Below are positions 9,262-20,041 of a stretch of DNA of 64,000 bases, one piece after another. Source of the DNA: Corallochytrium limacisporum (lineage: Eukaryota; Opisthokonta). A model generated the notes under the pieces. It saw only the letters and a list, made by a program, of their open reading frames with translations. It had not been told where the DNA came from and searched no databases. Position numbers and translations under genes: made by a program. The stretch spans positions 1 to 64,000 of the forward strand of contig PDIP01000072.1 in the NCBI GenBank assembly GCA_002811645.1, in the 5' to 3' direction. Numbering within the stretch: the stretch's first letter is position 1; each line of letters begins with the position of its first letter.

Positions 9262-11259
9262 TCAAAGGCGCATGTTGCCTACAACGAGTTCAGCCATTTC
9301 TTTCTCTCCAATCTTAATGTAAGTCTTGGCAGAGTCGTCGCGAACGTAGACGTCACCATTGCACTTTACAGGATCGAAGCCGTCCTTTTGCATGTCAACT
9401 TTACGATGTTTGAAGGTGCCGGTGGTATCCATCTTTGAAATCAGGCGAACGAATGCTGGCCTAGCGTAAATGGGCAGTGTTTCACCAGCGTGGTAGAAAT
9501 CAACAGGATCGAAAGATTCTCCTCCCTTTACTGACACGGCGGCCATACCAGCGCGTCCATCGTGGTTGGGGACGAGAACTCCGTAGACATTGCATTCGTA
9601 CACCCAGGAAAGTTTACTAAAGGCATGTGCAACCTCAGTGGTGCTCACATTCTCGCCTTTCCACCGAAACGTATCGCCAACGCGATCCATAAAATAGAAA
9701 AAGCCATTGGAATCATATACGAAAATATCACCGGTGATGAACCACTTATCACCATCTTTGAAGACGTTGGTGGCAATTTTCTTGTTCGTGGCACTCTCAT
9801 TGCCCACGTAGCCATCATAATTGGACACACCGCCGCCGAAGTCCCTGATCTCCGTGAGGAGGTGACCAGGTTCCTCTGGCCCACAAGGAATACACCTTCC
9901 ATAGGCATCACGGACGAGTTCTTCGTTATCAAAATCAAACTTAACCAGACGAGCAGGATACGTGTTCAACAGATACCAAGGAACCCAACCAACAGCACCC
10001 GAGAAGCCACATTCATCATGCAAGTTAATGACAGTGCCTGCTCCCTCAGTAGCAGCATACCACTCACCAATCTTAGGAATGTTAAACCGTCGCTTGAATG
10101 CATTCCACACATCAGGGCTCATTCCGTTGCCAAAGGCGACCTTGATCTTGTGCCGCTGGTCTGTAGGCCTTTCCGGTTGAGCCAGAAGATATCGACAGAA
10201 TTCGCCAAGGTATTGAATACAAGTGGCCCCATACTCTGCACATTCCTTGAAGAACTTCGACGCTGAGAATCTCCGACGCAGGGCCAAAGTGCAACCCTGG
10301 TATATCATATTGCCAGCACCTACAATGCCCCCTGATGAATGGTACATTGGCAGGACCATATAAAACACATCCTCCGCCGTCACACCTTCCATATAACCGA
10401 ATAAGACTGCACCAGATGCAAACCGACTGTTGCGGATTAGAGATGCCTTGGGCAGGCCAGTGGTTCCCGACGTGTAAATGTACAAGTAGGGATCATTCTG
10501 TGAAATGGAAACCCGTTCAGACCTAGGGATGGGCGAGTCATCCAAACTAGCCACATCGTCGTCAATCTCAGGATAGGCAGTACCATGGTTTGCATCTGGG
10601 GTATCCTTGTAGTCTTCGAGCAAAACAAAAACCTTATCGTCTGCCAAAGGCTTCTGGGAGGAAGATAGTTCAGCATACGCCTTCGCTTGGTGAACACCAA
10701 CCACAATCAGCTTACTTTCAGCAATTTTGATGCAGTGTGATAAAGAGTCACCAGTGAGATTCGTGTTGATACATGCAGTAACCACACCGATCCGTCCAAG
10801 GCCTAAGCAGAAACACATATATTCTGGACAATTTTCCAGATCGAGACTAACCACATCACCCTTCTTGAGGCCCTGCTGGATGGCCCACCGCGTCCATTGA
10901 TTCACGCGTTTTGAGAGTTCATCCCAAGTGATTTCCCTCTGTTCAAACATAACGGCAATTTTTCCGGGGTTCTTTGCTACATTAGCCTCAAAGGCGCCGA
11001 TTGGTGACATCCTGTAGCCACCTTTTAAGCATTGCGCTGCCTTCAATGCAACCATCGCCAACGTGTAGGTACCAGCCAAAGTCTGCACTATGCCCAGGGA
11101 CTTGCCCCGGTTGTTGATAAGGGCTTTTGGTAGATCTGTACTTGTTGACATCGCAAAATCGAGAACATTTGCTGGCCAACATCTTTGTTTGGTGATTTGG
11201 GGTGCCTCTACGAGGCCCACGTCTACGAGGCCCACACAGGCACCTTCCATTGGTCCCAT
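9262..11259 (-). CDS. Fatty acid transport protein / very-long-chain acyl-CoA synthetase
   Basis: This 665-residue member of the ANL (AMP-forming) superfamily is FATP-type (SLC27 / yeast Fat1). It activates long and very long fatty acids to acyl-CoA and couples this to uptake. It shows an N-terminal hydrophobic stretch (about 54-76), the AMP-binding P-loop YTSGTTGLPKAS (about 260-273), the adenine-site motif WYAATEGAG (about 400), and the TGD...DRVGDTFRWKGENV block (about 510-535) typical of FATPs. The size suits the family. An in-frame ATG at 11151 (residue 37, MSTSTDLPK) precedes the hydrophobic segment and is an alternative start. Expected in the ER, peroxisome or plasma membrane. Substrate chain length cannot be read from sequence. 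Confidence 0.93.
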   Translation of the reverse strand: MGPMEGACVGLVDVGLVEAPQITKQRCWPANVLDFAMSTSTDLPKALINNRGKSLGIVQTLAGTYTLAMVALKAAQCLKGGYRMSPIGAFEANVAKNPGKIAVMFEQREITWDELSKRVNQWTRWAIQQGLKKGDVVSLDLENCPEYMCFCLGLGRIGVVTACINTNLTGDSLSHCIKIAESKLIVVGVHQAKAYAELSSSQKPLADDKVFVLLEDYKDTPDANHGTAYPEIDDDVASLDDSPIPRSERVSISQNDPYLYIYTSGTTGLPKASLIRNSRFASGAVLFGYMEGVTAEDVFYMVLPMYHSSGGIVGAGNMIYQGCTLALRRRFSASKFFKECAEYGATCIQYLGEFCRYLLAQPERPTDQRHKIKVAFGNGMSPDVWNAFKRRFNIPKIGEWYAATEGAGTVINLHDECGFSGAVGWVPWYLLNTYPARLVKFDFDNEELVRDAYGRCIPCGPEEPGHLLTEIRDFGGGVSNYDGYVGNESATNKKIATNVFKDGDKWFITGDIFVYDSNGFFYFMDRVGDTFRWKGENVSTTEVAHAFSKLSWVYECNVYGVLVPNHDGRAGMAAVSVKGGESFDPVDFYHAGETLPIYARPAFVRLISKMDTTGTFKHRKVDMQKDGFDPVKCNGDVYVRDDSAKTYIKIGEKEMAELVVGNMRL

Positions 11260-12427
11260 TAATATGCCTGGTCGTCTCTACTGTGTATACTTACCGATCA
11301 AGCATTTTCCGATTAAATCGTGAACAAATTTCTATTCCTAAACTGGGTTCTTCTCTGAAACTAAGCAGATTTGAAAGCTCCCGTTGGCACCAATTTATCC
11401 CCGATCTCAAGAACCTTTCTCCCCCCCCCCCCCCCTTTTTCCAAACCACCCCCATCGCCTTTCCCGTTTCGTTCCGTTTATTGATAGTACCCCAAAACGC
11501 AATCGACCTAGAGGGCTAGGGAGATGAGGTGCTAAGTGTGATGGAGCAATGGGGAGTCCCCGGACTGCGTACAGATAACTGGGAAAATCTGGCGAGGGAG
11601 GTGTGCATAAAGGAAAGGAATCGAACTGAACAGGCGAAGAGAAGCGCAGGACGAGAGCGCGAGAGAGAGGGAACAGAGGAGAGAGGAACAAACGCCGAGT
11701 GCGGGCTGGTGTCCAAAAATAGAATCGTAGGGAGCGCCACCCACAGCCAAAGAGTAACCTAGCGGAGAGAGCTCACTTGTGGCGAACCAGGCCTTCCTCG
11801 TTCTCCATCCGTGGGGTTGCGTGCTGCTTGAAGTTCTAACTTTGGACATCCTCGGGATTGTGCCGACAAGATTTCCTATGTCTGGTCTTGTAGTTTGCAA
11901 CCATCTACAGCGATGATGATTTCGACTTCCTACGCGGGTGTGCCGCGCGACGCAGCAAGAAAGACATTAGGGCTCTGAGTGGTTGACAGGAACTAGCGCA
12001 CCCGCGGAACTGACGAAGCAACCGGGCAATGTCAGTGTGGTTCTAATGATAGCGCATTCGAATGGGTGTTGAATCAATTTAACACAAGGTAACCAAATCG
12101 AGGATCCCATTGAAGACAATTGCTTTTGGGCACGCCATTATTCTTTTGTCCGGTTGGCCCCTCGCTCGCTCACAGAAAAATTGGTACCTCATCGGGTTTT
12201 CGTGGTCGTCGATAAACTGATTCCCTAGTTTAGCTTCGTCAAGAAAATTAAGGAACTTAGGCATATTCTGGTTGAGCTGTATAACTACTATTGTACTAGC
12301 GTTGGTATGTGTTAGATACTGTTTCTTTAAGGTTACCGGTGTGAGCGGGGCAATGATGAAGACAGATGCTGATGATACAAAGATGATGATGCTGATGATG
12401 ATGCCGATGAAAATGGCAGATGCTTGT
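11260..12427. other. Spacer with homopolymer C tract
   Basis: No convincing gene. It includes a run of 15 C (11421-11435) and purine-rich sequence (about 11630-11690). A 61-codon minus frame (12079-12264) opens with ATG but has no recognisable feature. Confidence 0.4.
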
Positions 12428-13234
12428 CTACCCGTCCGGAGGCTGGGAATAAAGGATTCGTGCGGCCAGTCGCCCGCGGTTAGTACGCCACCAGTCCCTA
12501 CCTGTTAGATATCGGAAGCGCAGTCGAGGGTTCTTTGCCGGGTAACGACGGTACCGTCGCGGCACGGATTCATCGCCCCAGGCCCGCAGCAACCGCATGG
12601 GTGCCGAATTCAAGTATCTCCTGGAGCGTCCATTTTTGTTGATGGATTGCGCATCCGCCAGTAACGCTGGGGTCAGGCCATCGTTGCACTTTGCAGACTC
12701 ATCGGCTCCTGCACGCAAGAGAATGAATGTGCAGATTGTGTGCCCACCTGAGACAGCTGCGTGCAATGGAGTCCAACCCCTTTGATCTGCGGAATTGGGG
12801 TTAGCTCCATGAGCAAGAAGAGCTACTAATCCCATGTCCTTTCCGGAGATAGCACACAAAAACATGGCTGATATCCCCTGGCTGGTTGTGATATCTGGAT
12901 CGGCTCCCATGTATAGTGCCTTTTGAATTCTTCTGCTGACATTTGCCTCGCTTTTTCTCACATCTGCACATGCTATCAATAGCTCCCGGTCGGCATCATA
13001 TGCATCACTGTCCTCGGACTCATCGGAGGTGAGCAAGGCCAGAGGCACTTCCTGACGCAATACGAGATAGTCTCGCTGCAGTGCATTCCAGTGCCTCTCA
13101 CAGTTTTTCACGTCCCACGTGCCCGCATCTTCGTTTAATTGCAATGGCGCATTCCAAACTTGTTCACTGAGTGTCCTTCTACCGTACTCCTCAAAATAGT
13201 CTCTCCAGCTTCTTGACCAACTCTGATTCGTCAT
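12428..13234 (-). CDS. Ankyrin-repeat protein
   Basis: The product is 268 residues from the ATG at 13234; the frame to 13255 starts at GTG. The N-terminal 95 residues are charged and unrecognised. Two to three ankyrin repeats follow (about 105-215): one with GADPDITTSQGISAMFLCAISGK, in which the usual TPLH is altered, and one canonical repeat with GWTPLHAAVSGGH and ILLRAGAD. The C-terminal about 55 residues are very basic and aromatic (RRYRRYPAK, RFRYLTGRDWWR), suggesting nucleic-acid or membrane contact. Ankyrin domains mediate protein binding; the partner is unknown. Confidence 0.75.
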   Translation of the reverse strand: MTNQSWSRSWRDYFEEYGRRTLSEQVWNAPLQLNEDAGTWDVKNCERHWNALQRDYLVLRQEVPLALLTSDESEDSDAYDADRELLIACADVRKSEANVSRRIQKALYMGADPDITTSQGISAMFLCAISGKDMGLVALLAHGANPNSADQRGWTPLHAAVSGGHTICTFILLRAGADESAKCNDGLTPALLADAQSINKNGRSRRYLNSAPMRLLRAWGDESVPRRYRRYPAKNPRLRFRYLTGRDWWRTNRGRLAARILYSQPPDG

Positions 13235-13927
13235 GATGCTGCTTTGTGATTGCACAGCAATCTGAAATTACTCTACATTGTCTATGGTTTCTCCTTATTT
13301 CGCGCTGATCCTTCCGAATCTACTAGTGACATTTATGTACTGACCACATCAACCTGTGTTACAATATCGACCAACGTCCCTATAATACCAAGGCCGATGG
13401 ACGTTGGTTGGAATGTCTGTGTCGGACAGGGGTGTCCCGCCCTTTCCATTGACAGTCCGGCACACGCGGTGCTTGGGTGGGTTTCCGCTACCCGCTCCTC
13501 CGCGCCCGTTGGCTCAGTGAGGTGGTAGAAGTTTTGGGCTAAAATTCCTAGTGGGCTTGCCCCAGCCTAGGCAAATGGCCCCCGAGTTCACCAAGCCAAC
13601 GGAGCTAAGCAAAACGAAAAGGGAACCCGAGAGGCCCCCAGGGGGGCCTGTTTATTGTTCACCCGTTGCTTTCTACCGTGTTACACCCGGTTCAGTACCA
13701 CCTGCCGTGGTCCGGTGCCCTCAATAAACTTTTTGTGCTGGGATTTTGGCGGGAGCGATTTTCCACAGGAACCGCTTGCCCACAGTCGGGACAGGCCTCG
13801 CACAGGGGCAGCGTCTTTTACCGGGGGCCCACTTGTGGGAGCGTGGTGCGCGGCCACGGCTCCTACTTCAGGCACAACCTGTGAGGAGAACCACCCTGAG
13901 AGTTCGACAGACACATGGGTTCAATAT
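13235..13927. other. GC-rich spacer
   Basis: About 690 bp between divergent genes. It contains a perfect-looking hairpin AGGCCCCC/GGGGGGCCT at 13632-13649 and an AGTACCACC word near 13693. The open frame covering 13655-13927 has no ATG and continues into the next gene. Confidence 0.4.
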
Positions 13928-14806
13928 ATGATCATGACGGGATCAAGTATGACGACTACAGTGCCAAGTGGCGTGGAACAAAGATTCACAGTGAGTCCCC
14001 GTAAGGGAGTACGAAAGGCCCGGTCAGTATGCGACTTTGCCTCTGAATCTCCGCGGTCAACGACGGAATCACATGCGTCACTTAAGCAGAGCCCTTTATC
14101 CTATGGGCACAGACACATCAGTAACTCTATTCCAAAAATGTGGTATACTCAGAGACTCAAACCGGACGACCACTCGTCCCCAAGACAAGAGCTATCGGAT
14201 GCGGATCACATGAATGGTACTTCACAACTTACAACTCCGCTGAAGACTGCAGGGAAGGCCAGCCTGGGAAAGGTTCCCACTGTGAAGATAGAGGATGTAC
14301 AGACCCGGACCCAGGCAGGGACTAAGGTCCCCGTGGTAGAAAAGCCGAAGCAAACGTCCGTTCTCAGTGGTCTGCTAGTCTTCGTGCTTGATCTTTTTGG
14401 TTCCATTGTCTTTGTCTGGACCAACGGTACTATGCTTATTCCCCAAGCTCGCGATTCTGTTAACCTTTACCAGCGTTTGTGTGCTGTGACTGATTGCCAG
14501 TGGCAGACGGCCTTTTCCGGGGCGACTTTACGAGAACCATTCTTTGCCGTCCGGGCAATGCTAATTGTTGTGGGACTATCAGTGGCAGGAGCTCTAGCTG
14601 CTTTCATACACCGCTGCTCTTTGACGACTATTATGACTTTCGTAGCGCTCTGCTACGTTTGGCGAGACCTGCTCGCCTACGGTGAGCTCATCGTCACCGA
14701 TTTGGAAGCAACCGAAAGGACCGTCGCATTGCGCGCTGTGCCCAATTCCATGCAGACCATGCTGGCTTCACTGTGTGACAAGATTTGTGGGTACCCGGAT
14801 ACCTAA
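13928..14806 (+). CDS. Multi-pass membrane protein, unknown
   Basis: The product is 292 residues from the ATG at 13928 (MIMTGSS); the frame is open 91 codons further upstream but without an ATG. Residues 1-140 are polar and Ser/Thr-rich, likely disordered and cytosolic. Three hydrophobic segments follow at about 145-167, 206-228 and 231-252, with a short NGT-containing loop between the first and second. The C-terminal 40 residues are helical and amphipathic. No family is recognised; the paired hairpin-like segments 2 and 3 might form a hairpin. It converges with the cyclic-nucleotide-domain gene, with about 100 bp between stops. Confidence 0.55.
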   Translation: MIMTGSSMTTTVPSGVEQRFTVSPRKGVRKARSVCDFASESPRSTTESHASLKQSPLSYGHRHISNSIPKMWYTQRLKPDDHSSPRQELSDADHMNGTSQLTTPLKTAGKASLGKVPTVKIEDVQTRTQAGTKVPVVEKPKQTSVLSGLLVFVLDLFGSIVFVWTNGTMLIPQARDSVNLYQRLCAVTDCQWQTAFSGATLREPFFAVRAMLIVVGLSVAGALAAFIHRCSLTTIMTFVALCYVWRDLLAYGELIVTDLEATERTVALRAVPNSMQTMLASLCDKICGYPDT

Positions 14807-14908
14807 CTCTCACTGTATATTCAATATAAACTGTCTCTACTCCACTACTATGAATCAGAATGATACGCATTATTCATGCGCTAACTAGTTTGCGTGTTAT
14901 CTTACAGA

Positions 14909-16219
14909 TTAATGTCGGTGCTTACCCTCATACCGTTGCAGCGCATGAATGGTGCCGTTAAGAATGATGAAAGATCCGACAATCTGCGTTGTGCGGATCA
15001 TCATGCCGGTTGGTGCAAACAGGGTTAGACCTGTAGCCATCAATCGCCGAACCGCCACATCTTTGACGGTTGGGGCAATACGTGTCTTGTCAGCATGCTC
15101 CACCAGATCAGCCAGATGTCCCAGATAGCTCACTCTCGGATTCAGCAACTTCTTCGTACTCAGCAAATGTGGGATGTGGGAGAAATATCCCACAGTGACA
15201 CCCGCCCCAATCGAACCCACCGCATTCCGCAGAGCGGCACTGTCCTTCAATGGCCCGGTGCGCGGTACACGCTCCTCACAGAAGTCCGAAAGTTGATTCA
15301 GTCCTACACCAAAGATCACCTCACGCAGAATGCGGAAGGTAAACCCACGGCTGGCGCGACGCAGCAACGGTTCCCGGTTTACATGACCAGCGTTGGTAGC
15401 CTCCAGAATGCTGCTAATGGGTGACATGATGATACCCGGCGCGCACACAAAGCCCAATCGCATAAGGATCGGATGGGAGTACATATCTGCCACCTCAATC
15501 TTGTTCTCGAACGCCTGACGCAAACCCTTGAATCCGCAAATATACAGAACACGTGACGGGACTTGGATGTGCATCTGAGGGAAATATTCAATCTTGGTGG
15601 CTCCCTTCTTGGTTGAGGTCAAGGCCTGGTTCATAAGCGCATTCAAAGCACTGCGGAAGAAGGACTCAAATGTGGCCGCCACTGCTGTGGCACTGAGAGG
15701 GATTTTACCACCCTTCTGATCGAGCAAAGGAGTTTTCTCTGTTCGCATCATGCTGCGCAAACTCTTGCTCAGACTGTAAATCACTTCCTCCGCGTACTTT
15801 TTTCCCCTTTCGTCCGTCCGTAGCACCAGCTCCCGGAATGCGCTAGCTGGTAAACGGTAAGCCTTCACGTCAGAGTGACAGTATAACATCGCATACGATG
15901 GGTCCTCACGTGTCAGGTGCAAGGATCCGAAGTGCTTTCGTCCATGGTCCTCTAGCCAATGTTCTGTTCCATCTTCTTCCCGTTTGATGCGCACAATATC
16001 ACCAGAGGCGATCAAATAGAGACTCCGTTGGGGGTCCCCCTGATCTATCAGGAAACTGCCCTTGTGTCTGCGCATGACACTCATTTCGTCCACAAGCGAA
16101 GTTAGCAAGTCCGTGCTCGCGTGCGTGAACAGAGGCACTGTGCGGAGCAGTCGATAGGCCTCCCGGCGCTCTCGCTGCCTAAGGCTCCGGCCTCCATACT
16201 TTACACCACCGTCCGGCAT
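14909..16219 (-). CDS. Cyclic-nucleotide-binding-like domain fused to carrier-like C-terminus
   Basis: The product is 436 residues. Residues about 25-150 form a cNMP-binding (CAP/CRP) beta-roll: FLIDQGDPQRSLYLIASGDI is canonical. The phosphate-binding cassette reads FGSLHLTREDPSYAM, where family members usually have FGE and an Arg before the last helix, so nucleotide binding may be weakened or lost. Residues about 170-436 contain three loosely similar hydrophobic units. The middle one (SPISSILEATNAG, then RGFTFRILREVIFGVGLN) and the last (GAGVTVGYFSHIPH) resemble mitochondrial-carrier repeats, but the P-x-[DE]-x-x-[KR] signatures are not intact. The carrier assignment is inference. It could be a regulatory or scaffold membrane protein of mitochondria. 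Confidence 0.7.
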   Translation of the reverse strand: MPDGGVKYGGRSLRQRERREAYRLLRTVPLFTHASTDLLTSLVDEMSVMRRHKGSFLIDQGDPQRSLYLIASGDIVRIKREEDGTEHWLEDHGRKHFGSLHLTREDPSYAMLYCHSDVKAYRLPASAFRELVLRTDERGKKYAEEVIYSLSKSLRSMMRTEKTPLLDQKGGKIPLSATAVAATFESFFRSALNALMNQALTSTKKGATKIEYFPQMHIQVPSRVLYICGFKGLRQAFENKIEVADMYSHPILMRLGFVCAPGIIMSPISSILEATNAGHVNREPLLRRASRGFTFRILREVIFGVGLNQLSDFCEERVPRTGPLKDSAALRNAVGSIGAGVTVGYFSHIPHLLSTKKLLNPRVSYLGHLADLVEHADKTRIAPTVKDVAVRRLMATGLTLFAPTGMMIRTTQIVGSFIILNGTIHALQRYEGKHRH

Positions 16220-16334
16220 GACAACTGGTATGTGGGGAAAGTGCTGTTCACAAGATTAGAATAGGGTTGTGTACGACAACCGTGTTCGAGTTTAGACCAT
16301 GATGTTTGACTCCTCCTGAGTCCAATCTTCACAG

Positions 16335-16345
16335 TTTTAAAAAGG
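16335..16345 (-). promoter_or_regulatory. TATA-like box
   Basis: Minus-strand CCTTTTTAAAA about 120 nt upstream of the ATG at 16219; a weak TATA-like element. Confidence 0.3.
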
Positions 16346-18026
16346 CACAATTCCGTCTGTTTTCGCTGCATGTCCCGGAATCGTCTCTGTGGAGTTATTT
16401 AGTTTCGTGTTAGGCACCTTTCATGTACCCAACCGTCCCCCAATGTTACACGTCTTTTTGAGAGCGGCGCGACCAGCGTGACCCGACCGGCAGGTCCCGA
16501 TCGCCCACTTTTTAGGTAGGGCTCCTCAGTTACTTCCGCCGTTTGTTCCGTTTTTGTAAACTTTTTGTGTTGCCCGCCCTTCAACCCCGTGAACCGTCCC
16601 TGTCTCTCCCACGGGGGGCACGCGAAAAACAAAACCCCTACTAAGCAAGGAGGGAAGCCCCGAAACCTACCAGAAGCCTTCCAGCAGTGGTGCACAGCAG
16701 TTGTGTTGGCAGTCTCTGTCCTTGACTTGATTGTGACACTGTCAATCCATCAGTCTTTTCCGTCGCTTCGGCTTGCCCATATCCATATCTATCAGCTGAA
16801 AAAAGGATTCGGTGGTTCATGGTAATGACGTGGGGTGAGGCTATGATGTTTGTATAGTGTGCAGAAGCCACCGGGATTTTTCATGTACATGTACTTAGAA
16901 AAACCGGCGGATTGTATTCTGGCTTTCCGCACCATATGGCAACTCAGATATGGCTGATGATGATCGGGTCCATGCTTTAAGCACGGGACCTGGCTCATCG
17001 GGCTCCGTCTTCGACTTCTATTCATGAGGGCGATCCAGATGGACCCACAGGAACTTCGCCGCCCGTGCGTGTGTGTCCACTCTCCCACTGGGTGCGCTAT
17101 TTTTGACCCACACTTGCGTGGGTTACTGTGTAGGGGCTCGGGAACCCGAGCGGCGGGCAGAGGAGATGCAGGTGGTACTTGCTTCAGGTGTGAGTTTTGT
17201 TGAAAAACCCAACCCCTTGCAATTCTGCCCGCTTTCTGCCACACACATGCACGCACAGAAGCAATTAATCACTATGGTGCAGGGAACGGGAGTCTAATTT
17301 TGCAACCCCTACTGCAGGCTCCCAGTCTGCTGCACACACGCAGGGTCTAAAGGGTGGACCACGGCACAAACAACCGGGCATTTGGGCGACAGGGTGCGCC
17401 CCTCCCTGGCTCTGCAGTACCCAATGTATGTGGAGGGTCCTTGGGGGGGTTCGTGCCCCCCCCCCCCACCCTGCCATATGAATGATACCACCTTCCCCGT
17501 ATTCATTAATTTGGATTAATGTCCCACTCTCGCCTGGAGCGACACAAGGGAGGAACGGGAGGGCATGCAGACGAAGCGAAAACGGAAAGCGAATCTCGGA
17601 CAAGTGTTCGAAGCGGGCTTCCCTTTTGAACAGGTTTGACATGCCTATGGAAACCTGAGGATGCGTGCGACACAACGAAGTATGTGGGTCACCTGGGAAG
17701 GCTGGTACCACTGTACCTGGCCGAAGGCGTGTGGTGTGGTGGTGTACTTTGTGTCTTCCGCTTTGGTGTCCCCCCCCTCCTCCGCCTCCTTCTCTATTGA
17801 TTCATTTGCGACCGGCTATACCTAAAGAATTGAATAAATATGGATCAAAATGATGTCAATTTTCGGGCACGGATTGATCTTCTCTGTGATCCCCTTGGAG
17901 TTGGGGGCAGTTGTTGGGGCGGGGTTTGAGAGAAGAAACACAAAAAAAAAGAAAAGGGAAAGAGAGGGGAGAGTGAAGGAGACGAAAGGAAAAGCGGAGG
18001 AAGGAAGGAAAAAAGAGGGGGGGGGA

Positions 18027-18048
18027 CAGGGCAGGGCAGGGCAGGGCA
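18027..18048. repeat. CAGGG pentanucleotide repeat
   Basis: Four tandem CAGGG units plus a partial fifth. Confidence 0.8.
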
Positions 18049-18307
18049 CAAGACGTACTCCGGGCACACAAACTTGTTCGAAAGTGGCAGAAAAGGAGCG
18101 AACCCTTGCCCCGCCACTTCCAAGGGACCCCACCCGCCCCCGTGTATCTGGACCCGTTCAGAAAAACGAAGCACGGCAACAACGCGCGCAAAAAAACGAA
18201 GAAGGTTTAGTTCCTTCTTGTCCCCATGTCTTGTACGTGATCAGCAACGGCGATTTGTGTTTCTGCTATGCCTCGGGTAATGCTTCCATTCGGTTCAGAG
18301 GTAGAGG

Positions 18308-18325
18308 AGCAGCAGCAGCAGCAGC
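18308..18325. repeat. AGC trinucleotide repeat
   Basis: Six perfect AGC units in a noncoding context. Confidence 0.8.
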
Positions 18326-19937
18326 ACGCAGCTCAAAGAAAACATTGTTCCTCGGCACACCAAAACAGGCAAGAAATACTAGGGAAATTGGGGGTTTCTG
18401 TATGGTCGGTGTTGCACCGGTGGGCCCGCTTTACCTGTGTACGGTAGGTATAGTTGCTAACTTTCCCGTTTGGTGTAGGGCCGTTTGGACCCGCACGTTT
18501 TACCTTTCTTCCTATTTCCCCGGATTAACGTGGTCGCTGGTCATTTAAAATTACACGCTTTGAGAAGTTGTTCTTGTTTTGTTGCCCTCCGACCAACTCG
18601 CCGGAATGCGAACCCAGCTTTTGAAACTTACTCTTTCTTTGGCATGGTGTGCGCTATTCCCATACTCAGAGATCAGTGACCCGGTTTTCCTGTTTTGCGT
18701 CAATGTTTTCTTCAGAGAACGACGAAAACATCCTCCTCCAACCCTCGACCACATTAATGCGAGGATTTGGAGATGTGCGCGAGGAGAAGAGGGGGGGGTT
18801 TGGTTGGTTGGTTTGGGTAAACAGGGACAAAAAGAAGGGGGAAGGTTGCCTTCCTTGCTTGGCCCGTCCCGGCCCCCACACCTCCCCCCCTCTTCTGCTC
18901 CGCTCAGGTGAATGTGTGTGTGTGTGTCAGTTCGGATGGACCCTGTGATTGACTCGATAAGAGAAATACAAGTGAAGGGTCCAAAATCCCTGCGCACTTG
19001 TGGCATATGCTACTCTACCCGTTTCGCGATGTGCTTTTCGTCTGTCCATCTTTCATTTGAAAATGAGAGCGGTGCGGTGAGAATGTGGGTTTGGGTGCTG
19101 TTCTGTCTGTCTGACGAATGCCTGCGATTTTTTGCAAGGAAAATGACTCAGGTGACGAGCGATGCCGCCGAAAGAATTTACAATATGTCACCCCCTTTCG
19201 TTCCATTCGGATACTTTAGCCAGAAAAACTCGATCGGGACGGCCCACCCACCCACGCGCAAGATTCATCTTCGGAAGGGGGCCGCCCCCTGGTGAATTGC
19301 CTATGGTGGTAACGTACCGCTCTGTCCATTACTGGATGATATTGAGTTGGTGGTGGTGGTGGTACGGACCCTGTAAACTTTCTTCTTTTGTGTGCCTGTA
19401 TGTATGCGTATGGCCGTTGTCCCTTAGCGCCGGCTGCTTCCTGTGACGGGTCTCGTTGACACACACAGACACAGTGCACAAAGCAGACACAAACACACAC
19501 ACACAACACAACAAGACAGATATTGGAAACCCAGCCGCAGCTGGTAGTGTGCTCGAAGCAGATTCCCGACAGATGGAAGGAAAAAACTTGGGCCACCCCC
19601 ACCCCTCTCCCCGGAGGAAGGGTTGGTCGGGGGATCTTTCTAGCCTCGGGAGCTTGCACTGCACGAACTCTATGAAAACTGTTAGGTCACGGAAATGGAG
19701 CGGGAATTCACCAGATGTAAGCAACAGTTACTCATTCTGTCAACCCTCAGTGGACCTGTGCTGGTTGCACTACTGTAGGCTCATATCTGCGCCCATGGTT
19801 CATTATTTGGGTTAAATGCACAAGAATAGTTGATGTGATAGTTTAGCAGCTATAAACCAATAACCACACCGTTCCGCAGCGTTCTCGAAGGAGATCGGAT
19901 CGAGTTTAGTTCCAATGGCCAATACCAGAGACAGTTC

Positions 19938-19947
19938 TCTATTTAGC
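19938..19947 (+). promoter_or_regulatory. TATA-like box
   Basis: TCTATTTAGC about 95-105 nt upstream of the ATG at 20042, matching the recurrent TATTTA[AG] box. Confidence 0.35.
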
Positions 19948-20041
19948 TGCGGAAAGCAAACGTAGTGCTTGATAGCCAGATCAAAGTACACGACATAAGC
20001 GCAGTACGGTGTCAGACATTCTCAAAGGCCGTGTAGTAGTC

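Larger units (their letters stand above)
16346..19937. other. 3.6-kb gene-free, low-complexity spacer
   Basis: No gene can be supported. The stretch is rich in homopolymers and simple repeats: a C run near 17457-17467, CAGGG pentamers at 18027-18048, AGC triplets at 18308-18325, G runs near 18014-18026 and 18792-18799, and CA/GT tracts near 18912 and 19459-19506. A 232-codon plus frame (17850-18548) is mostly Lys/Arg/Glu/Gly low complexity and has no domain. It could hold noncoding RNA or silenced repeats; nothing specific is seen. Confidence 0.5.

Noticed and set aside
9562-10266. 234-codon frame antisense to FATP
   Set aside because: Mirror frame created by codon bias of the real gene; no domain.
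12079-12264. 61-codon minus frame
   Set aside because: Starts with ATG but is too short and featureless to support.
17850-18548. 232-codon frame in the 16.3-19.9-kb spacer
   Set aside because: Lys/Glu/Arg/Gly low complexity from purine tracts; no conserved feature.
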